Shown: positions 8,456-16,437, numbered from the stretch's first letter. The stretch is 64,000 nt of DNA from Neptuniibacter halophilus (GCF_030295765.1 NZ_AP027292.1:682001-746000); one strand, 5' to 3'. Notes: generated by a model not told the origin, from the sequence alone. Made by a program: numbers and translations.

Positions 8456-9493
8456 TCAGACGACCCCGATCAGGGTCAGCACAGCAAAACAGAGCATCGC
8501 CAACAATGCAGAACCGGGAATAGTCAGCAACCAGGTCACGGCTATCTCCCGCGCTTTTGCCCAGCGCACCGCACGTGGACGCTCCGCTGCACCGATCCCC
8601 ATAATCGACGACGACACAATATGCGTGGTCGACACCGGCGCCCCCAGCAAAGACGCCATAAACACCACACCACCGGAAGTAAGCTGCGAATTAACCGCAT
8701 GCAACGGACGAATTTTATAGATCGCAAAAGCCAGCGTACGGACAATTTTCCAGCCGCCCATCACCGTTCCCAGCGTGATCGCAGAGGCACAGATCAGCAT
8801 CACCCAGAGAGGAACCCTGAATTCAGGGATCGCCCCGCTGAGGAACAGACACAGGGTCAGAATCCCCATGCTTTTCTGGGCATCATTGGCACCGTGGGCA
8901 AAGGCCAGCCCGGCAGTAGAAAACCACTGCGCTCCACGTAGTTCACGGTTGATCTTCGGGCTGGCAGAACGGAGCAGAAACAGGCTGATACGCTGCATCA
9001 TAAATCCGAACCAGAAGCCGGCAATGGGTGACAGGAACAACGCCAGAATCACCTTAGTCACCCCGGTGAGACGGCCCTCAGCCAGCTCACTAAAGCCCCA
9101 GACAACGTAGTCAGGTCCGACTGAAATTACCACCACGCCCGCTAACCCGCCCACCAGAGCATGGGATGAAGAGGAAGGCAGCCCCCGCCACCAGGTCAGA
9201 AAATTCCACGCGGTCGCGGCAAACAAACCACAGATCACAACCGTCAGGGACAATTCAGGGGGAAGCGGCTCGAGGGTGACAAATTTACCGATGGTATTCG
9301 CTACCGCCGTCCCTCCGAGAACAGGCCCTAAAAAGGTAAAGGTGCCCACCAGCAGCACCGACTGCAGTGGCGTCATCGCCCGGGAGGCGATCACCGACGC
9401 GACCATATTCGATGCATCATGGAATCCATTCGTGAAATCGAACAGCACCACCATTACCGTGGCCAGAATGATAAAAAACCAGAACAGCTCCAT
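8456..9493 (-). CDS. PiT-family inorganic phosphate transporter
   Basis: 345 residues with about eight to ten hydrophobic segments. The two PiT signature repeats are present: FTNGFHDASNMVASVI near residues 20-35 and AFAHGANDAQKSMGIL in the second half, both containing the GxxDA / GANDA phosphate-binding core. The family imports phosphate with H+ or Na+ across the inner membrane. The DUF47 gene follows closely on the same strand, so the two form an operon. The start ATG at 9493 begins MELFWFFIILATVM, directly in the first membrane helix as usual; the ribosome site is weak (AGGGAAA). Confidence 0.92.
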   Translation of the reverse strand: MELFWFFIILATVMVVLFDFTNGFHDASNMVASVIASRAMTPLQSVLLVGTFTFLGPVLGGTAVANTIGKFVTLEPLPPELSLTVVICGLFAATAWNFLTWWRGLPSSSSHALVGGLAGVVVISVGPDYVVWGFSELAEGRLTGVTKVILALFLSPIAGFWFGFMMQRISLFLLRSASPKINRELRGAQWFSTAGLAFAHGANDAQKSMGILTLCLFLSGAIPEFRVPLWVMLICASAITLGTVMGGWKIVRTLAFAIYKIRPLHAVNSQLTSGGVVFMASLLGAPVSTTHIVSSSIMGIGAAERPRAVRWAKAREIAVTWLLTIPGSALLAMLCFAVLTLIGVV

Positions 9494-9582
9494 GCTGGGG
9501 CGTTTCCCTGAATGCAGGCTAGAGATTAAGCCAGTATATATTAGAAAAAGATCATCTGCGCTAACCCGGCCTACGGGTCATT

Positions 9583-9700
9583 ACCAACCTCGATACCACG
9601 TAGGGTGCAATAGCACGAATCATCACCCAACTTCGAGACCACGTAGGGTGCAATAACACGAATCATCACCCAACCTCGATACCAAGTAGGGTGCAATAGC
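9583..9700. repeat. 43-bp tandem repeat, three copies
   Basis: The unit contains the core TAGGGTGCAAT and TCATCACCCAAC. The core starts at 9601, 9644 and 9687, giving an exact 43-bp period with a few substitutions. A fourth, displaced copy of the core is at 9815. No open reading frame explains it and the spacing is tandem without unique spacers, so it is not a CRISPR. Confidence 0.85.
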
Positions 9701-9715
9701 GAAGCGTATTGCACC
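9690..9715. repeat. REP-like palindrome, copy 1
   Basis: Arms GGTGCAATA and TATTGCACC around an 8-base centre. A second copy with one centre change lies at 9818-9843, and about 25 bases after each palindrome (AAAGGGAATGGCACAGATTACGA) are identical. Similar hairpins are scattered as intergenic REP elements in marine gammaproteobacteria. Confidence 0.75.
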
Positions 9716-9761
9716 AAAGGGAATGGCACAGATTACGACAATATACCGAAACAGAGCCGCC

Positions 9762-9781
9762 GGGTTACGCTGCGCTAACCC
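9762..9781. repeat. REP-like palindrome of a second type
   Basis: GGGTTA and TAACCC around an 8-base GC-rich centre, lying between the two copies of the other palindrome. A partial copy (GCGCTAACCCGGCCTAC) lies at about 9558-9574. Confidence 0.6.
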
Positions 9782-9817
9782 AGCCTACAACTCATCGCCA
9801 ACTTCGATACCACGTAG

Positions 9818-9843
9818 GGTGCAATAGCAAAGCGTATTGCACC
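9818..9843. repeat. REP-like palindrome, copy 2
   Basis: Same arms as the element at 9690-9715, with the centre changed at one base, preceded by the displaced fourth copy of the 43-bp repeat core. Confidence 0.75.
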
Positions 9844-9877
9844 AAAGGGAATGGCACAGATTACGATGGGTTACAAA

Positions 9878-10070
9878 GGGGCTGGATTGATTGGTTACAG
9901 CTTATCGCTGTAACCACCCTGCGGGCTTCGCGCTAAAGCGCTCGATGGTGATTGCTACGCAATCGCTGAACCAAGGGTATTAAAGGAACGAAAACCAGAA
10001 CTCGTTTACGAGGTTCTGAAAATAAAAAAGGCCATCCTCACCGGAAATGTATGACCTTTTTAAATGCATA
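9878..10070. repeat. 193-bp tandem duplication, copy 1
   Basis: Begins GGGCTGGATTGATTGG and is repeated almost identically from 10071. It contains short hairpins, GGTTACAGC / GCTGTAACC and one ending GCAATCGC, and ends in a decayed version of the hairpin that works as a terminator in copy 2. Its hairpins carry more mismatches than those of copy 2, so it looks the more degraded. Confidence 0.9.
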
Positions 10071-10257
10071 GGGCTGGATTGATTGGTTACAGCTTATCGC
10101 TGTAACCACCCTGCGGGCTTCGCGCTGTCGCGCTCGATGGCGATTGCTGCGCAATCGCTGAACCAAGGGTATTAAAGGAACAAAAACCAGAACTCGTTTA
10201 CGAGGTTCTGAAAATAAAAAAGGCCATCCTTTCGGATGACCTTTTTTATTTTGAATC
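10071..10257. repeat. 193-bp tandem duplication, copy 2, abutting the tRNA 3' end
   Basis: Near-identical to 9878-10070. Differences cluster in the hairpin loops and in the last 40 bases, where this copy keeps an intact GGCCATCC / GGATGACC hairpin with A and T runs on either side. The duplication therefore includes a region downstream of the tRNA gene. Confidence 0.9.
10215..10247 (-). terminator. Rho-independent terminator of the initiator tRNA transcript
   Basis: On the minus strand, AAGGTCATCC-GAAA-GGATGGCCTT forms a stem with one G-U pair followed by TTTTATTTT. It begins 11 bases past the tRNA 3' end. An A-run on the other side would let it work in both directions. Confidence 0.85.
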
Positions 10258-10334
<77 letters not shown>

Positions 10335-10364
10335 TCAACATCTCTGCGCTGAAATAAACCCTTT

Positions 10365-10446
10365 TCGGGCTCATCCGAAGGTCGAGACTCCCTTCGGCTG
10401 TTTTGGGTTGGGAGCCCGTTAAGCTACCAAGCTGCTCCACCCCGTA
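10365..10446 (-). pseudogene. Scrambled partial copy of the initiator tRNA
   Basis: On the minus strand, 10446-10405 repeats the 5' half of the functional tRNA: ACGGGGTGGAGCAGCTTGG, then a D-arm and a GGGCTCCCAACCC anticodon arm in which CAT became CCC. The 3' half is absent. Instead, on the plus strand, 10365-10384 is an inverted copy of the tRNA anticodon arm, TCGGGCTCAT followed by CCGAAGGTCG, lacking three loop bases. The two pieces share GGGCTC / GAGCCC ends and could fold on each other. It cannot make a cloverleaf. Confidence 0.8.
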
Positions 10447-10460
10447 TCAACGTGGCGCGT

Positions 10461-10488
10461 ATATTACAGGAGTTATTGATAAAAACAA
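10461..10488 (-). promoter_or_regulatory. Probable stable-RNA promoter for the tRNA transcript
   Basis: On the minus strand, TTGTTT (10488-10483), a 16-base spacer and TAATAT (10466-10461) are followed by the GC-rich discriminator ACGCGCC. That discriminator is typical of stringently controlled tRNA and rRNA promoters. It would transcribe the scrambled tRNA copy first and then tRNA-fMet. Confidence 0.6.
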
Positions 10489-10492
10489 CCCT

Positions 10493-10909
10493 TTACTCCT
10501 GATTATTTTCAACAACGATATGATCCGCTTTATTTGACGCATTTAAACGTCGCTCATAACGGATTCTGGCTTTCTGTAAGGCCACAACCAGTTCTGCCAG
10601 TGCCATGTGGGCACGCTCGGAAAGGCCGTTAAATTCAGCCCCACAACGGCCATTAGCGCAGAACGAAACATGCAGGCGGGGTTTGAGGCGGTATTTTTTG
10701 CTCACCTCAAAATAGATCTCAACGCCTTGCAGATCGCCACTGAGCTGCTGATCGGTTTCGAAGGCGACGCCTGTTGCAGAGATATCCAGCAGTTTCACCG
10801 GATGATCATTCAGGGTCATTCTGACGTTAACTTCGCCATCAACCTCCACCCGAAAGGCCTGACGGCGGTTTTCATTTTCAGTCAGTTTAAGTTCGAGAGG
10901 TATCTTCAT
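10493..10909 (-). CDS. PilZ domain protein, probable c-di-GMP effector of the flagellar stator
   Basis: 138 residues. A PilZ domain spans about residues 14-118: the RxxxR motif is RQAFR (residues 16-20) and the second binding motif is DISATG near residues 42-47, so the c-di-GMP ligands appear intact. The ATG overlaps the stop of the upstream stator gene as TAATG, so translation is probably coupled. Position at the end of a pomA-pomB operon suggests that it adjusts motor output according to c-di-GMP, by analogy with YcgR; that role is inference. There is no membrane segment. The C-terminal 20 residues are polar and probably disordered. Confidence 0.87.
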   Translation of the reverse strand: MKIPLELKLTENENRRQAFRVEVDGEVNVRMTLNDHPVKLLDISATGVAFETDQQLSGDLQGVEIYFEVSKKYRLKPRLHVSFCANGRCGAEFNGLSERAHMALAELVVALQKARIRYERRLNASNKADHIVVENNQE

Positions 10910-11706
10910 TATTCTGCCGTCTCCCGTTCCAGCACAAATTCCAGACGTCGGTTTTTCGCCCGACCCACAACAGTGTCGTTGGATTCAAGTGGCTTCGACT
11001 CGCCATATCCGGTTGCAGACATCCGGTCGATCTCCACACCGCCCCGCGCCATATAACGCAGTACATTGGTCGCCCGAATCGCAGACAGATCCCAGTTGGA
11101 CGGGAACCGGGGGGTCTCGATCGGGATATTGTCAGTGTGGCCGTTAATTCTCAGTTTCAGATCCGGGTTCTTGCGCAACATCAGCACCATGGTATCGATC
11201 ATGGTCATCATTTCAGGGTTAAATTCAGCCGACCCGGACGGGAACAACACATCCCCTTTTACATTGATGACCAGCTTGCCATCTTTAGGTGTACCTATCT
11301 CCACCGCATCGGTCGCGACGGCCACCTGGAACTGCTGATTAATATCATCCGTGAGACGCGTCCACTCAGAATCAATGGCCACATTCTGCGACTCCGCCTC
11401 ATTCTCATTCGGTTTTTCCGCCTGCTCTTCAGCAATCTCGGTGGCGGGAAGTACCTCTTCAATCTCTTCCGGGTTTTCTGTTTTTACCGGCGCTTCATGG
11501 GGCAGTTCGATAATACTGTTAGCACCCTCCACGCCGGTAAGCGCCTGATTCAGCGAGCGGATCGCTTTTTCGAATCGTTCAGTCTCAACGCTGGAAAGGG
11601 AAAACAACAGAACAAAAAACACCAGCAGCAGCGTCATCAGATCGGCAAAGGTATAGACCCAACCTGCTGATTCCTCTTCTTCCAGAAGTTTATTTTTGCT
11701 CGACAT
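10909..11706 (-). CDS. pomB: Flagellar motor stator protein, MotB/PomB family
   Basis: 265 residues. A short cytoplasmic start is followed by the single membrane helix WVYTFADLMTLLLVFFVLLF, whose Asp22 is the ion-carrying residue. A variable acidic linker (about 60-110) precedes the OmpA-like peptidoglycan-binding domain (about 140-262), with GHTDNIPI and NWDLSAIRATNVLRYM. Together with PomA it converts ion flow into torque. Two bases separate it from the upstream pomA stop. The Na+-driven assignment rests on similarity of the partner to PomA, so MotB remains possible. The linker is unusually rich in glutamate. Confidence 0.88.
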   Translation of the reverse strand: MSSKNKLLEEEESAGWVYTFADLMTLLLVFFVLLFSLSSVETERFEKAIRSLNQALTGVEGANSIIELPHEAPVKTENPEEIEEVLPATEIAEEQAEKPNENEAESQNVAIDSEWTRLTDDINQQFQVAVATDAVEIGTPKDGKLVINVKGDVLFPSGSAEFNPEMMTMIDTMVLMLRKNPDLKLRINGHTDNIPIETPRFPSNWDLSAIRATNVLRYMARGGVEIDRMSATGYGESKPLESNDTVVGRAKNRRLEFVLERETAE

Positions 11707-11708
11707 GG

Positions 11709-12488
11709 TCAGTCCTTCTCGGGTTTCTTACCAACCTTGATCTTTTTCCGCTGCGCCGCCGGGATATAGGAGGAAAGCTGCTCATACACATGCATGTAGT
11801 GGTCATTGGTCAGGATACTGATACAACCCTCACGGATGATCTCCAGATTTGTCACTTCGAGCAGGGTTCTTGACTTCAGCTTACCGGCAATCGGCAGGAA
11901 CACCATGGTCGCCAGCAGAGACCCGTAGAACGTGGTCAGCAGCGCCACCGCCATCGCCGGGCCTATCGTCTCGGGGTTATCCAGCTCACTGAGCATCTGA
12001 ATCAGACCGATCAGCGTACCCAGCATGCCGAACGCCGGCGAATAGGCCGCCATTTTGCGGAATACATCCTGAGTCGCATGGTGTCGTGCCACCAGCGAAT
12101 CGATTTCGTTCTGAATGGTGTTACGGATAACCTGTTCCGAAGCGGCTTCGGCCAGCAACATGCAGGCCCTTTTCAGTACGGGCGAGGAGCTGTTCACATC
12201 CCCCAGTTTGAGCAGACCATGACGGTAGCTGATGCGGCTCAGCTCCAGCATGGTATCGATCATCTCCTGGGGGTTGGTTTTATCCTGAGTAAAAACGATA
12301 AACGCGCCCCTGAAGGCATTAAGTACGTCTTTAAACTGAACCGTCAGCAAAGTCGCGGCGATGGTACCACCCGCCACGATCATCATACCCGGCACATTGA
12401 CGAAAACATCGCCACTGCCACCCATAATGATCGCGGAAACAATCAGTGCCAGACCGGAGATAATCCCCAACAGCGAGGCAAAATCCAT
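11709..12488 (-). CDS. pomA: Flagellar motor stator protein, MotA/PomA family
   Basis: 259 residues, close to the 253-255 of PomA and shorter than enterobacterial MotA. The N-terminus MDFASLLGIISGLALIVSAI is PomA-like. Four membrane helices are predicted: two near 5-50 and two near 150-205, the latter containing YSPAFGMLGTLIGLIQML and VALLTTFYGSLLATMVFLPI. The cytoplasmic loop (about 70-145) carries charged residues that contact FliG. It forms the ion channel with PomB, encoded 2 bases downstream. Most flagellar genes are elsewhere, as usual for this operon. Confidence 0.9.
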   Translation of the reverse strand: MDFASLLGIISGLALIVSAIIMGGSGDVFVNVPGMMIVAGGTIAATLLTVQFKDVLNAFRGAFIVFTQDKTNPQEMIDTMLELSRISYRHGLLKLGDVNSSSPVLKRACMLLAEAASEQVIRNTIQNEIDSLVARHHATQDVFRKMAAYSPAFGMLGTLIGLIQMLSELDNPETIGPAMAVALLTTFYGSLLATMVFLPIAGKLKSRTLLEVTNLEIIREGCISILTNDHYMHVYEQLSSYIPAAQRKKIKVGKKPEKD

Positions 12489-12642
12489 AACGCTCTCTCT
12501 TATCTGCTAGCTCTTCAAAAGGTACAATCTACACGCTAATTTTTTAATGTACAGCAATTAGTTAGAGAAGTAATGAACAGAACTGACCTGTCCATACTGC
12601 AACAATTTAACAGGTTCCTGATCAGTCGGGCGCGGATTACGG

Positions 12643-13530
12643 ATGCACCGCAAAATGTCTGAACCGGCACGAAGCGGGCACTGCTATATCGGCCTGACTC
12701 AATGGCAGCACGCCGCCTGGCAGGACAACTTTTTACTGCGCAGTGCTCACACCCATGTGCTGAATGCCTATTCCCGTCACTTCAGCAGTGTCGAGGGCAA
12801 CACCACATTTTACGCTTTGCCCAAAGCAGAGACGGTTGACCAGTGGCTGCAGGAATCGGCAGCAGACTTCCGCTTCTGTTTTAAGTTTCCACAACAGATC
12901 AGCCACCAGCAGCAACTGCGTCACTGCGAGCAGGAAACCCGGGAATTTCTGCAGCGCATCGGCCCGTTACAGGAAAAGCTGGGCCTGCTTTGTATCCAGC
13001 TTCCCGGTCGTTTTTCCCCCTCTGAACTGGATTCCCTGAGCCGCTATCTGCAAAGCCTGCCACCTCAGTTTCAGTACGGCGTTGAAGTACGCCATCCCGA
13101 CTTTTTCAATAAGAGAGATGAAGAGCGCCGCTTCAACCGGCTGCTCAGCGAACATCAGGTCAATCGCATCAGTTTTGATACCCGGTCTCTGTTTGCCCAT
13201 CCGGCCACAGACCCGATCAGTATGAAAGCCAAAGAGCATAAGCCTCAGGTACCGGTTCACGCCGTTGCCACCGGCCAGCAGCCGATGATCCGCCTGATCA
13301 CCCCGCTGGACTGGCCCTGGGCAGAGGATTACATAACCCCCTGGCTGACAAAGGCCTGCAGTTGGATGGATCAGGGCCTCACCCCCTACTTTTTCTTCCA
13401 TACGCCGGATAATGCCGAAGCCCCGGCGCTGGCAGCACACTTTGTTGAGCGGCTGGAGCAGATGCGGCCCGGTTGCTGCCGATTCAGCCCCTGGCAGGAC
13501 CCGCGTCAGAGCCAGACCCGTCTGTTCTGA
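12643..13530 (+). CDS. DUF72 family protein (YecE-like)
   Basis: 295 residues matching the DUF72 TIM-barrel family: IGLTQWQHAAWQDNF near the N-terminus replaces the usual GTSGW motif, then FSSVEGNTTFYALPKAETVDQW, FRFCFKFPQQISH, GLLCIQLPGRFSP and YGVEVRHPDFF. The final conserved segment is TPYFFFHTPDNAEAPALA. The biochemical function of DUF72 is not established. An ATG four codons further (MSEPARSG) is a possible alternative start; neither has a strong ribosome site. Its stop is separated by one base from the stop of the convergent DUF924 gene. Confidence 0.88.
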   Translation: MHRKMSEPARSGHCYIGLTQWQHAAWQDNFLLRSAHTHVLNAYSRHFSSVEGNTTFYALPKAETVDQWLQESAADFRFCFKFPQQISHQQQLRHCEQETREFLQRIGPLQEKLGLLCIQLPGRFSPSELDSLSRYLQSLPPQFQYGVEVRHPDFFNKRDEERRFNRLLSEHQVNRISFDTRSLFAHPATDPISMKAKEHKPQVPVHAVATGQQPMIRLITPLDWPWAEDYITPWLTKACSWMDQGLTPYFFFHTPDNAEAPALAAHFVERLEQMRPGCCRFSPWQDPRQSQTRLF

Positions 13531-13531
13531 G

Positions 13532-14137
13532 CTACTGCCCCCAACGGCTGTGGGACTGCAGCAGAAATGCCAGTTCTTCCGGTGTTGAACTTCGCCCCAG
13601 CACCTCATTACGGTGCGGGAAACGACCAAAACGCTTTATCTGTTCGTGATGCTGAACCGCAAAATCGAGCCAGTTCTCCACCTGAATCCGTTTGCTCTGC
13701 GGCACCTCCAGCAGCATCTCCTCAAAACAACGCAGGCACTGCTCCTGAATTTCAAGGCTCTCGGCATGTTCGAGGGGCATATAAAAAAAGGTGCGCTCAA
13801 CGAATTCCAGCGCCCGGTCATGGCCACTGCTGCGCCCCTCCAGACTCAGCCGCAACGCCTGACTGTCGCCACTGAACGCCTCCCGGCTGCCCCGGTAGAT
13901 AGTCCGGGTAAACTGGTCGAGCAGGATGATCAGCGCCAATCGACCACGCGGGGTATCGGCCCAGTGATCCAGCTCACCACGCAGTGCCCGGCGCACCTGA
14001 GCTCCAAACAGTTCAGTAATCAGGCGATCATGCTCACTGCTTCCGCCCCACCACAGATCTGATTTGTCACTTTGGGTAAACCCATCCACCAACGGCCCAA
14101 ACCAGAAATTCAATACTTCATCGATCTGTTCGACCAT
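13532..14137 (-). CDS. DUF924 family protein
   Basis: 201 residues with the DUF924 hallmarks: VLNFWFGP near residue 8, FGAQVRRALRGELDHW, GRLALIILLDQFTRTIYRGS near 83-105, FFYMPLEHAESLEIQEQCL, and FGRFPHRNEVLGRSSTPEEL near the C-terminus. The family is predicted all-helical and TPR-like; its function is unknown. It is soluble and has no signal peptide. The neighbouring genes do not suggest a pathway. Confidence 0.9.
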   Translation of the reverse strand: MVEQIDEVLNFWFGPLVDGFTQSDKSDLWWGGSSEHDRLITELFGAQVRRALRGELDHWADTPRGRLALIILLDQFTRTIYRGSREAFSGDSQALRLSLEGRSSGHDRALEFVERTFFYMPLEHAESLEIQEQCLRCFEEMLLEVPQSKRIQVENWLDFAVQHHEQIKRFGRFPHRNEVLGRSSTPEELAFLLQSHSRWGQ

Positions 14138-14183
14138 AGCTCATCATCAGTTACAGTTATTGATTATTAAGATAGCGCAAAAT

Positions 14184-14774
14184 CTAACGTTTCTGGTGCT
14201 GTTCCCAGTTTTCCAGGCGCTTCTGCTCGCTCTTGCTCAGCAGCACATAGATCGCACCGATCCCGCCATGCTGCGGCTGTGCGGAGTGAAACGCCATCAC
14301 TTCCGGTAGCTGTTGCAGCCAGAGATTGAGATAGCTTTTCTGTCGGTTACCCATCCCCTGCGCGTCTTTACTCCGGCCATGATTAACCAGCAACGTACGG
14401 ATATCGTAGCGCATACAGGTCTGAATAAACGCCAGCAGCTCATCACGGCACTGGGGGATACTTTTTCGAATCAGATCCAGACGCGCATCCACCTGATATT
14501 TGCCAAGGCGTAAGTTGCGGTAAACTCCTTCCTGCACCCCATCCCGCTTCCATTCAACCGGATCAAGCGGGTGCAACAGATCGATCGGGCCGGTCGTCAG
14601 CCCCTCCTCACCGGACACTGCCGCTTGCCGCCGGGCCTGCAGGCTTTCGTCATCCCGCTTAAGCAGATGATCACTGAGATCGGCCCGATCAGTCTGCTTC
14701 AGAGGTACCACCCCCTCGCCCTGCATCATTTCCAGAAAGCTCGTATCGGAACCCTGCATAATACCTCCACTCAT
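14184..14774 (-). CDS. Smr-domain protein, SmrA-like
   Basis: 196 residues with a C-terminal Smr domain (about residues 95-180): ARLDLIRKSIPQCRDELLAF, then TLLVNHGRSKDAQG and SAQPQHGGIGAIYVLL. Smr domains are found in MutS2 and in stand-alone proteins with nicking or ribosome-associated nuclease activity. The usual LDLHG motif is LDLIR here, and the HGRG/HGKG motif is HGRSKD, which is the SmrA (YdaL) pattern and not the SmrB one. The N-terminal 90 residues are charged and less conserved. Start ATG at 14774; a second ATG four codons on (MQGSDTSF) is possible. Confidence 0.85.
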   Translation of the reverse strand: MSGGIMQGSDTSFLEMMQGEGVVPLKQTDRADLSDHLLKRDDESLQARRQAAVSGEEGLTTGPIDLLHPLDPVEWKRDGVQEGVYRNLRLGKYQVDARLDLIRKSIPQCRDELLAFIQTCMRYDIRTLLVNHGRSKDAQGMGNRQKSYLNLWLQQLPEVMAFHSAQPQHGGIGAIYVLLSKSEQKRLENWEQHQKR

Positions 14775-14852
14775 CGTGCCAACATTCTGTTACTGAGATT
14801 AAACCGCTCAGTAAACCAGAGACAACCGGGCGCGCCGGTCGGTTCCCTGAAC

Positions 14853-14868
14853 GCTGAGTATACTCAGC
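14853..14868. promoter_or_regulatory. 16-bp perfect palindrome, possible operator
   Basis: GCTGAGTATACTCAGC, with a half-site GTACTCAGC 15 bases further on. It lies in the 240 bases between divergent smrA and the membrane protein gene at 15016. No family-specific assignment is possible. Confidence 0.45.
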
Positions 14869-15015
14869 CTGTCTGGCCGGGGGTACTCAGCGCAGGCCAC
14901 GCAAATTTATGCACAGAACGACTATGATTCCCGTACTTGTGAATGGTTTTCTTCTGTCACACTAAGGGATACATTAGGGACTCGGAGTCGCCTATAACAA
15001 TAAAAGGATTCAAAA

Positions 15016-15810
15016 ATGCTACGGATTCTCGCGATTGTGGTCGTGATCATTGCAGCCGCCGGATATTTTTTTTTCCAGCAGGACGCTCAATCTCCCAGCC
15101 AGACGGATACTGCGGATCAGCTCTCTGATGAAACCAGAGAACAGGCCAAAGCCCATATCAACCGTTTGACTCAGGGCGCCGATCAGGCCATTTCCATTCA
15201 GCAGGCAGATAATTTTGTGACCGCGGATCAACTGATTTCACTGCCTGAAAACCGCAGCGAAACCCAGCGCGGGCTGATTGCCGACACGCCTGATGGCAGC
15301 AGTTCCGCAGCTCAGGGCAGCACCTTTGCAGTCAACCCTCAGTTAAATATCATCGGCTCCCAGCGTAACGCTCAGGGCGGCAAACTCAGCACCGACACAC
15401 TGTTACTGGCGAATCAGATCAAACTCCAGGAGCTACTCGATAACCCGGAGCAGGCAGGACAGCAGATCTACTTTATTCACGCCGTCAACAACAATGACGA
15501 CAAGGGTCTGTGGGGGATTATCCAGCATGGTCTGATGCGTACTTTTACCGAAGGCCTGAGCCTGCCGGGTATGGATAAGACGGTCTATGTTGAAATCCCG
15601 GAAGAGGCCGATGAGCGGCTGGACGATAAACGCAGTTCGTTTCTCGGCCGGGTGCTGAAAAACAAAGTGGACCAGACCTACATCTACAACTACGACAAGG
15701 GGATTCTGGGGGATAACCCGGATCTGATTAAGCCGGGACAGCAGTTGGTCATTGTCACCTTCTCCGAACAGGAGCTGATCGGCATCTACAACCACTTTGT
15801 CAATCTATAG
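15016..15810 (+). CDS. Membrane-anchored protein with a LysM-like C-terminal segment
   Basis: 264 residues, not assigned to a named family. One N-terminal hydrophobic segment (about residues 3-21) should anchor it in the inner membrane with the rest in the periplasm. A Gln/Asp/Ser-rich linker (25-125) follows. The C-terminal part contains SLPGMDKTVYVEIPEEADER and ends with VDQTYIYNYDKGILGDNPD then LIKPGQQLVIVTF, which resembles the second half of a LysM motif. This hints at cell-wall binding. The downstream glutathione transferase gene begins 9 bases later and may be cotranscribed. AAAGGATT precedes the ATG. Confidence 0.75.
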   Translation: MLRILAIVVVIIAAAGYFFFQQDAQSPSQTDTADQLSDETREQAKAHINRLTQGADQAISIQQADNFVTADQLISLPENRSETQRGLIADTPDGSSSAAQGSTFAVNPQLNIIGSQRNAQGGKLSTDTLLLANQIKLQELLDNPEQAGQQIYFIHAVNNNDDKGLWGIIQHGLMRTFTEGLSLPGMDKTVYVEIPEEADERLDDKRSSFLGRVLKNKVDQTYIYNYDKGILGDNPDLIKPGQQLVIVTFSEQELIGIYNHFVNL

Positions 15811-15819
15811 GGAATCAAG

Positions 15820-16437
15820 ATGATAGAGCTTTATACCTGGGGAACCCCCAACGGGCGCAAGATCTCCATTATGCTGGAAGCGCTGCGGTTGCCGTACCGG
15901 GTGCATCCGGTCAACATCCTTGAAGAAGAGCAGTTCGAACCTAAGTTTCTCGCCCTGAGTCCGAACAACAAGATTCCCGCCATCACTGATGACGAAGGTC
16001 CGGATGGCGAACCCATCAGCCTGTTTGAAAGCGGTGCGATCCTGATCTATCTGGCAGAAAAATGCGGCGAATTTATCCCCAACGATCCAAAAGAGCGGCT
16101 GGAATGCCTGCAATGGTTGATGTGGCAGATGGGTGGCTTTGGCCCCTTCCTCGGTCAGGCTCATCATTTTAACCGCTTCGTTAAGGATCCTGTCCCTTAT
16201 GCACAGGAACGTTACTACGATGAGGCTCAACGCCTCTGGGGCGTGCTCGACCGGCAACTGGCCGACAAAAAGTTCGTGATCGGCAGCGACCTGACGATTG
16301 CCGATTTTGCCATCTACCCCTGGTCGATGCGCTACGAATGGCAACATATCGACCCTGATAAATACCCGCACGTTAAAGCCTGGATGGAGCGTATGGGGCA
16401 TATCGAATTTGTCCAGCGAGGCATGCAGGTGCCATGA
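15820..16437 (+). CDS. Glutathione S-transferase family protein, YfcG-like
   Basis: 205 residues. The N-terminal thioredoxin fold (1-85) begins MIELYTWGTPNGRKISIMLE and carries LSPNNKIPAI and the SLFESGAILIYLAEK motif; the helical domain (95-200) includes QWLMWQMGGFGPFLGQAHHF, which closely matches E. coli YfcG. YfcG-type proteins show glutathione-dependent disulfide reductase activity and use Thr/Asn near TPNG rather than a catalytic Cys. The stop overlaps the next start as ATGA, so the two are translated together. A detoxification role is inferred from the family. Confidence 0.9.
   Translation: MIELYTWGTPNGRKISIMLEALRLPYRVHPVNILEEEQFEPKFLALSPNNKIPAITDDEGPDGEPISLFESGAILIYLAEKCGEFIPNDPKERLECLQWLMWQMGGFGPFLGQAHHFNRFVKDPVPYAQERYYDEAQRLWGVLDRQLADKKFVIGSDLTIADFAIYPWSMRYEWQHIDPDKYPHVKAWMERMGHIEFVQRGMQVP

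Noticed and set aside
9583..9843. Possible CRISPR array
   Set aside because: The repeats are contiguous with a 43-base period and no unique spacers, there are only three full copies, and no cas gene is nearby.
10405..10446. A second tRNA gene, possibly tRNA-Gly by its CCC anticodon loop
   Set aside because: Only the 5' half is present; there is no T-arm or acceptor 3' strand, so no cloverleaf can form.
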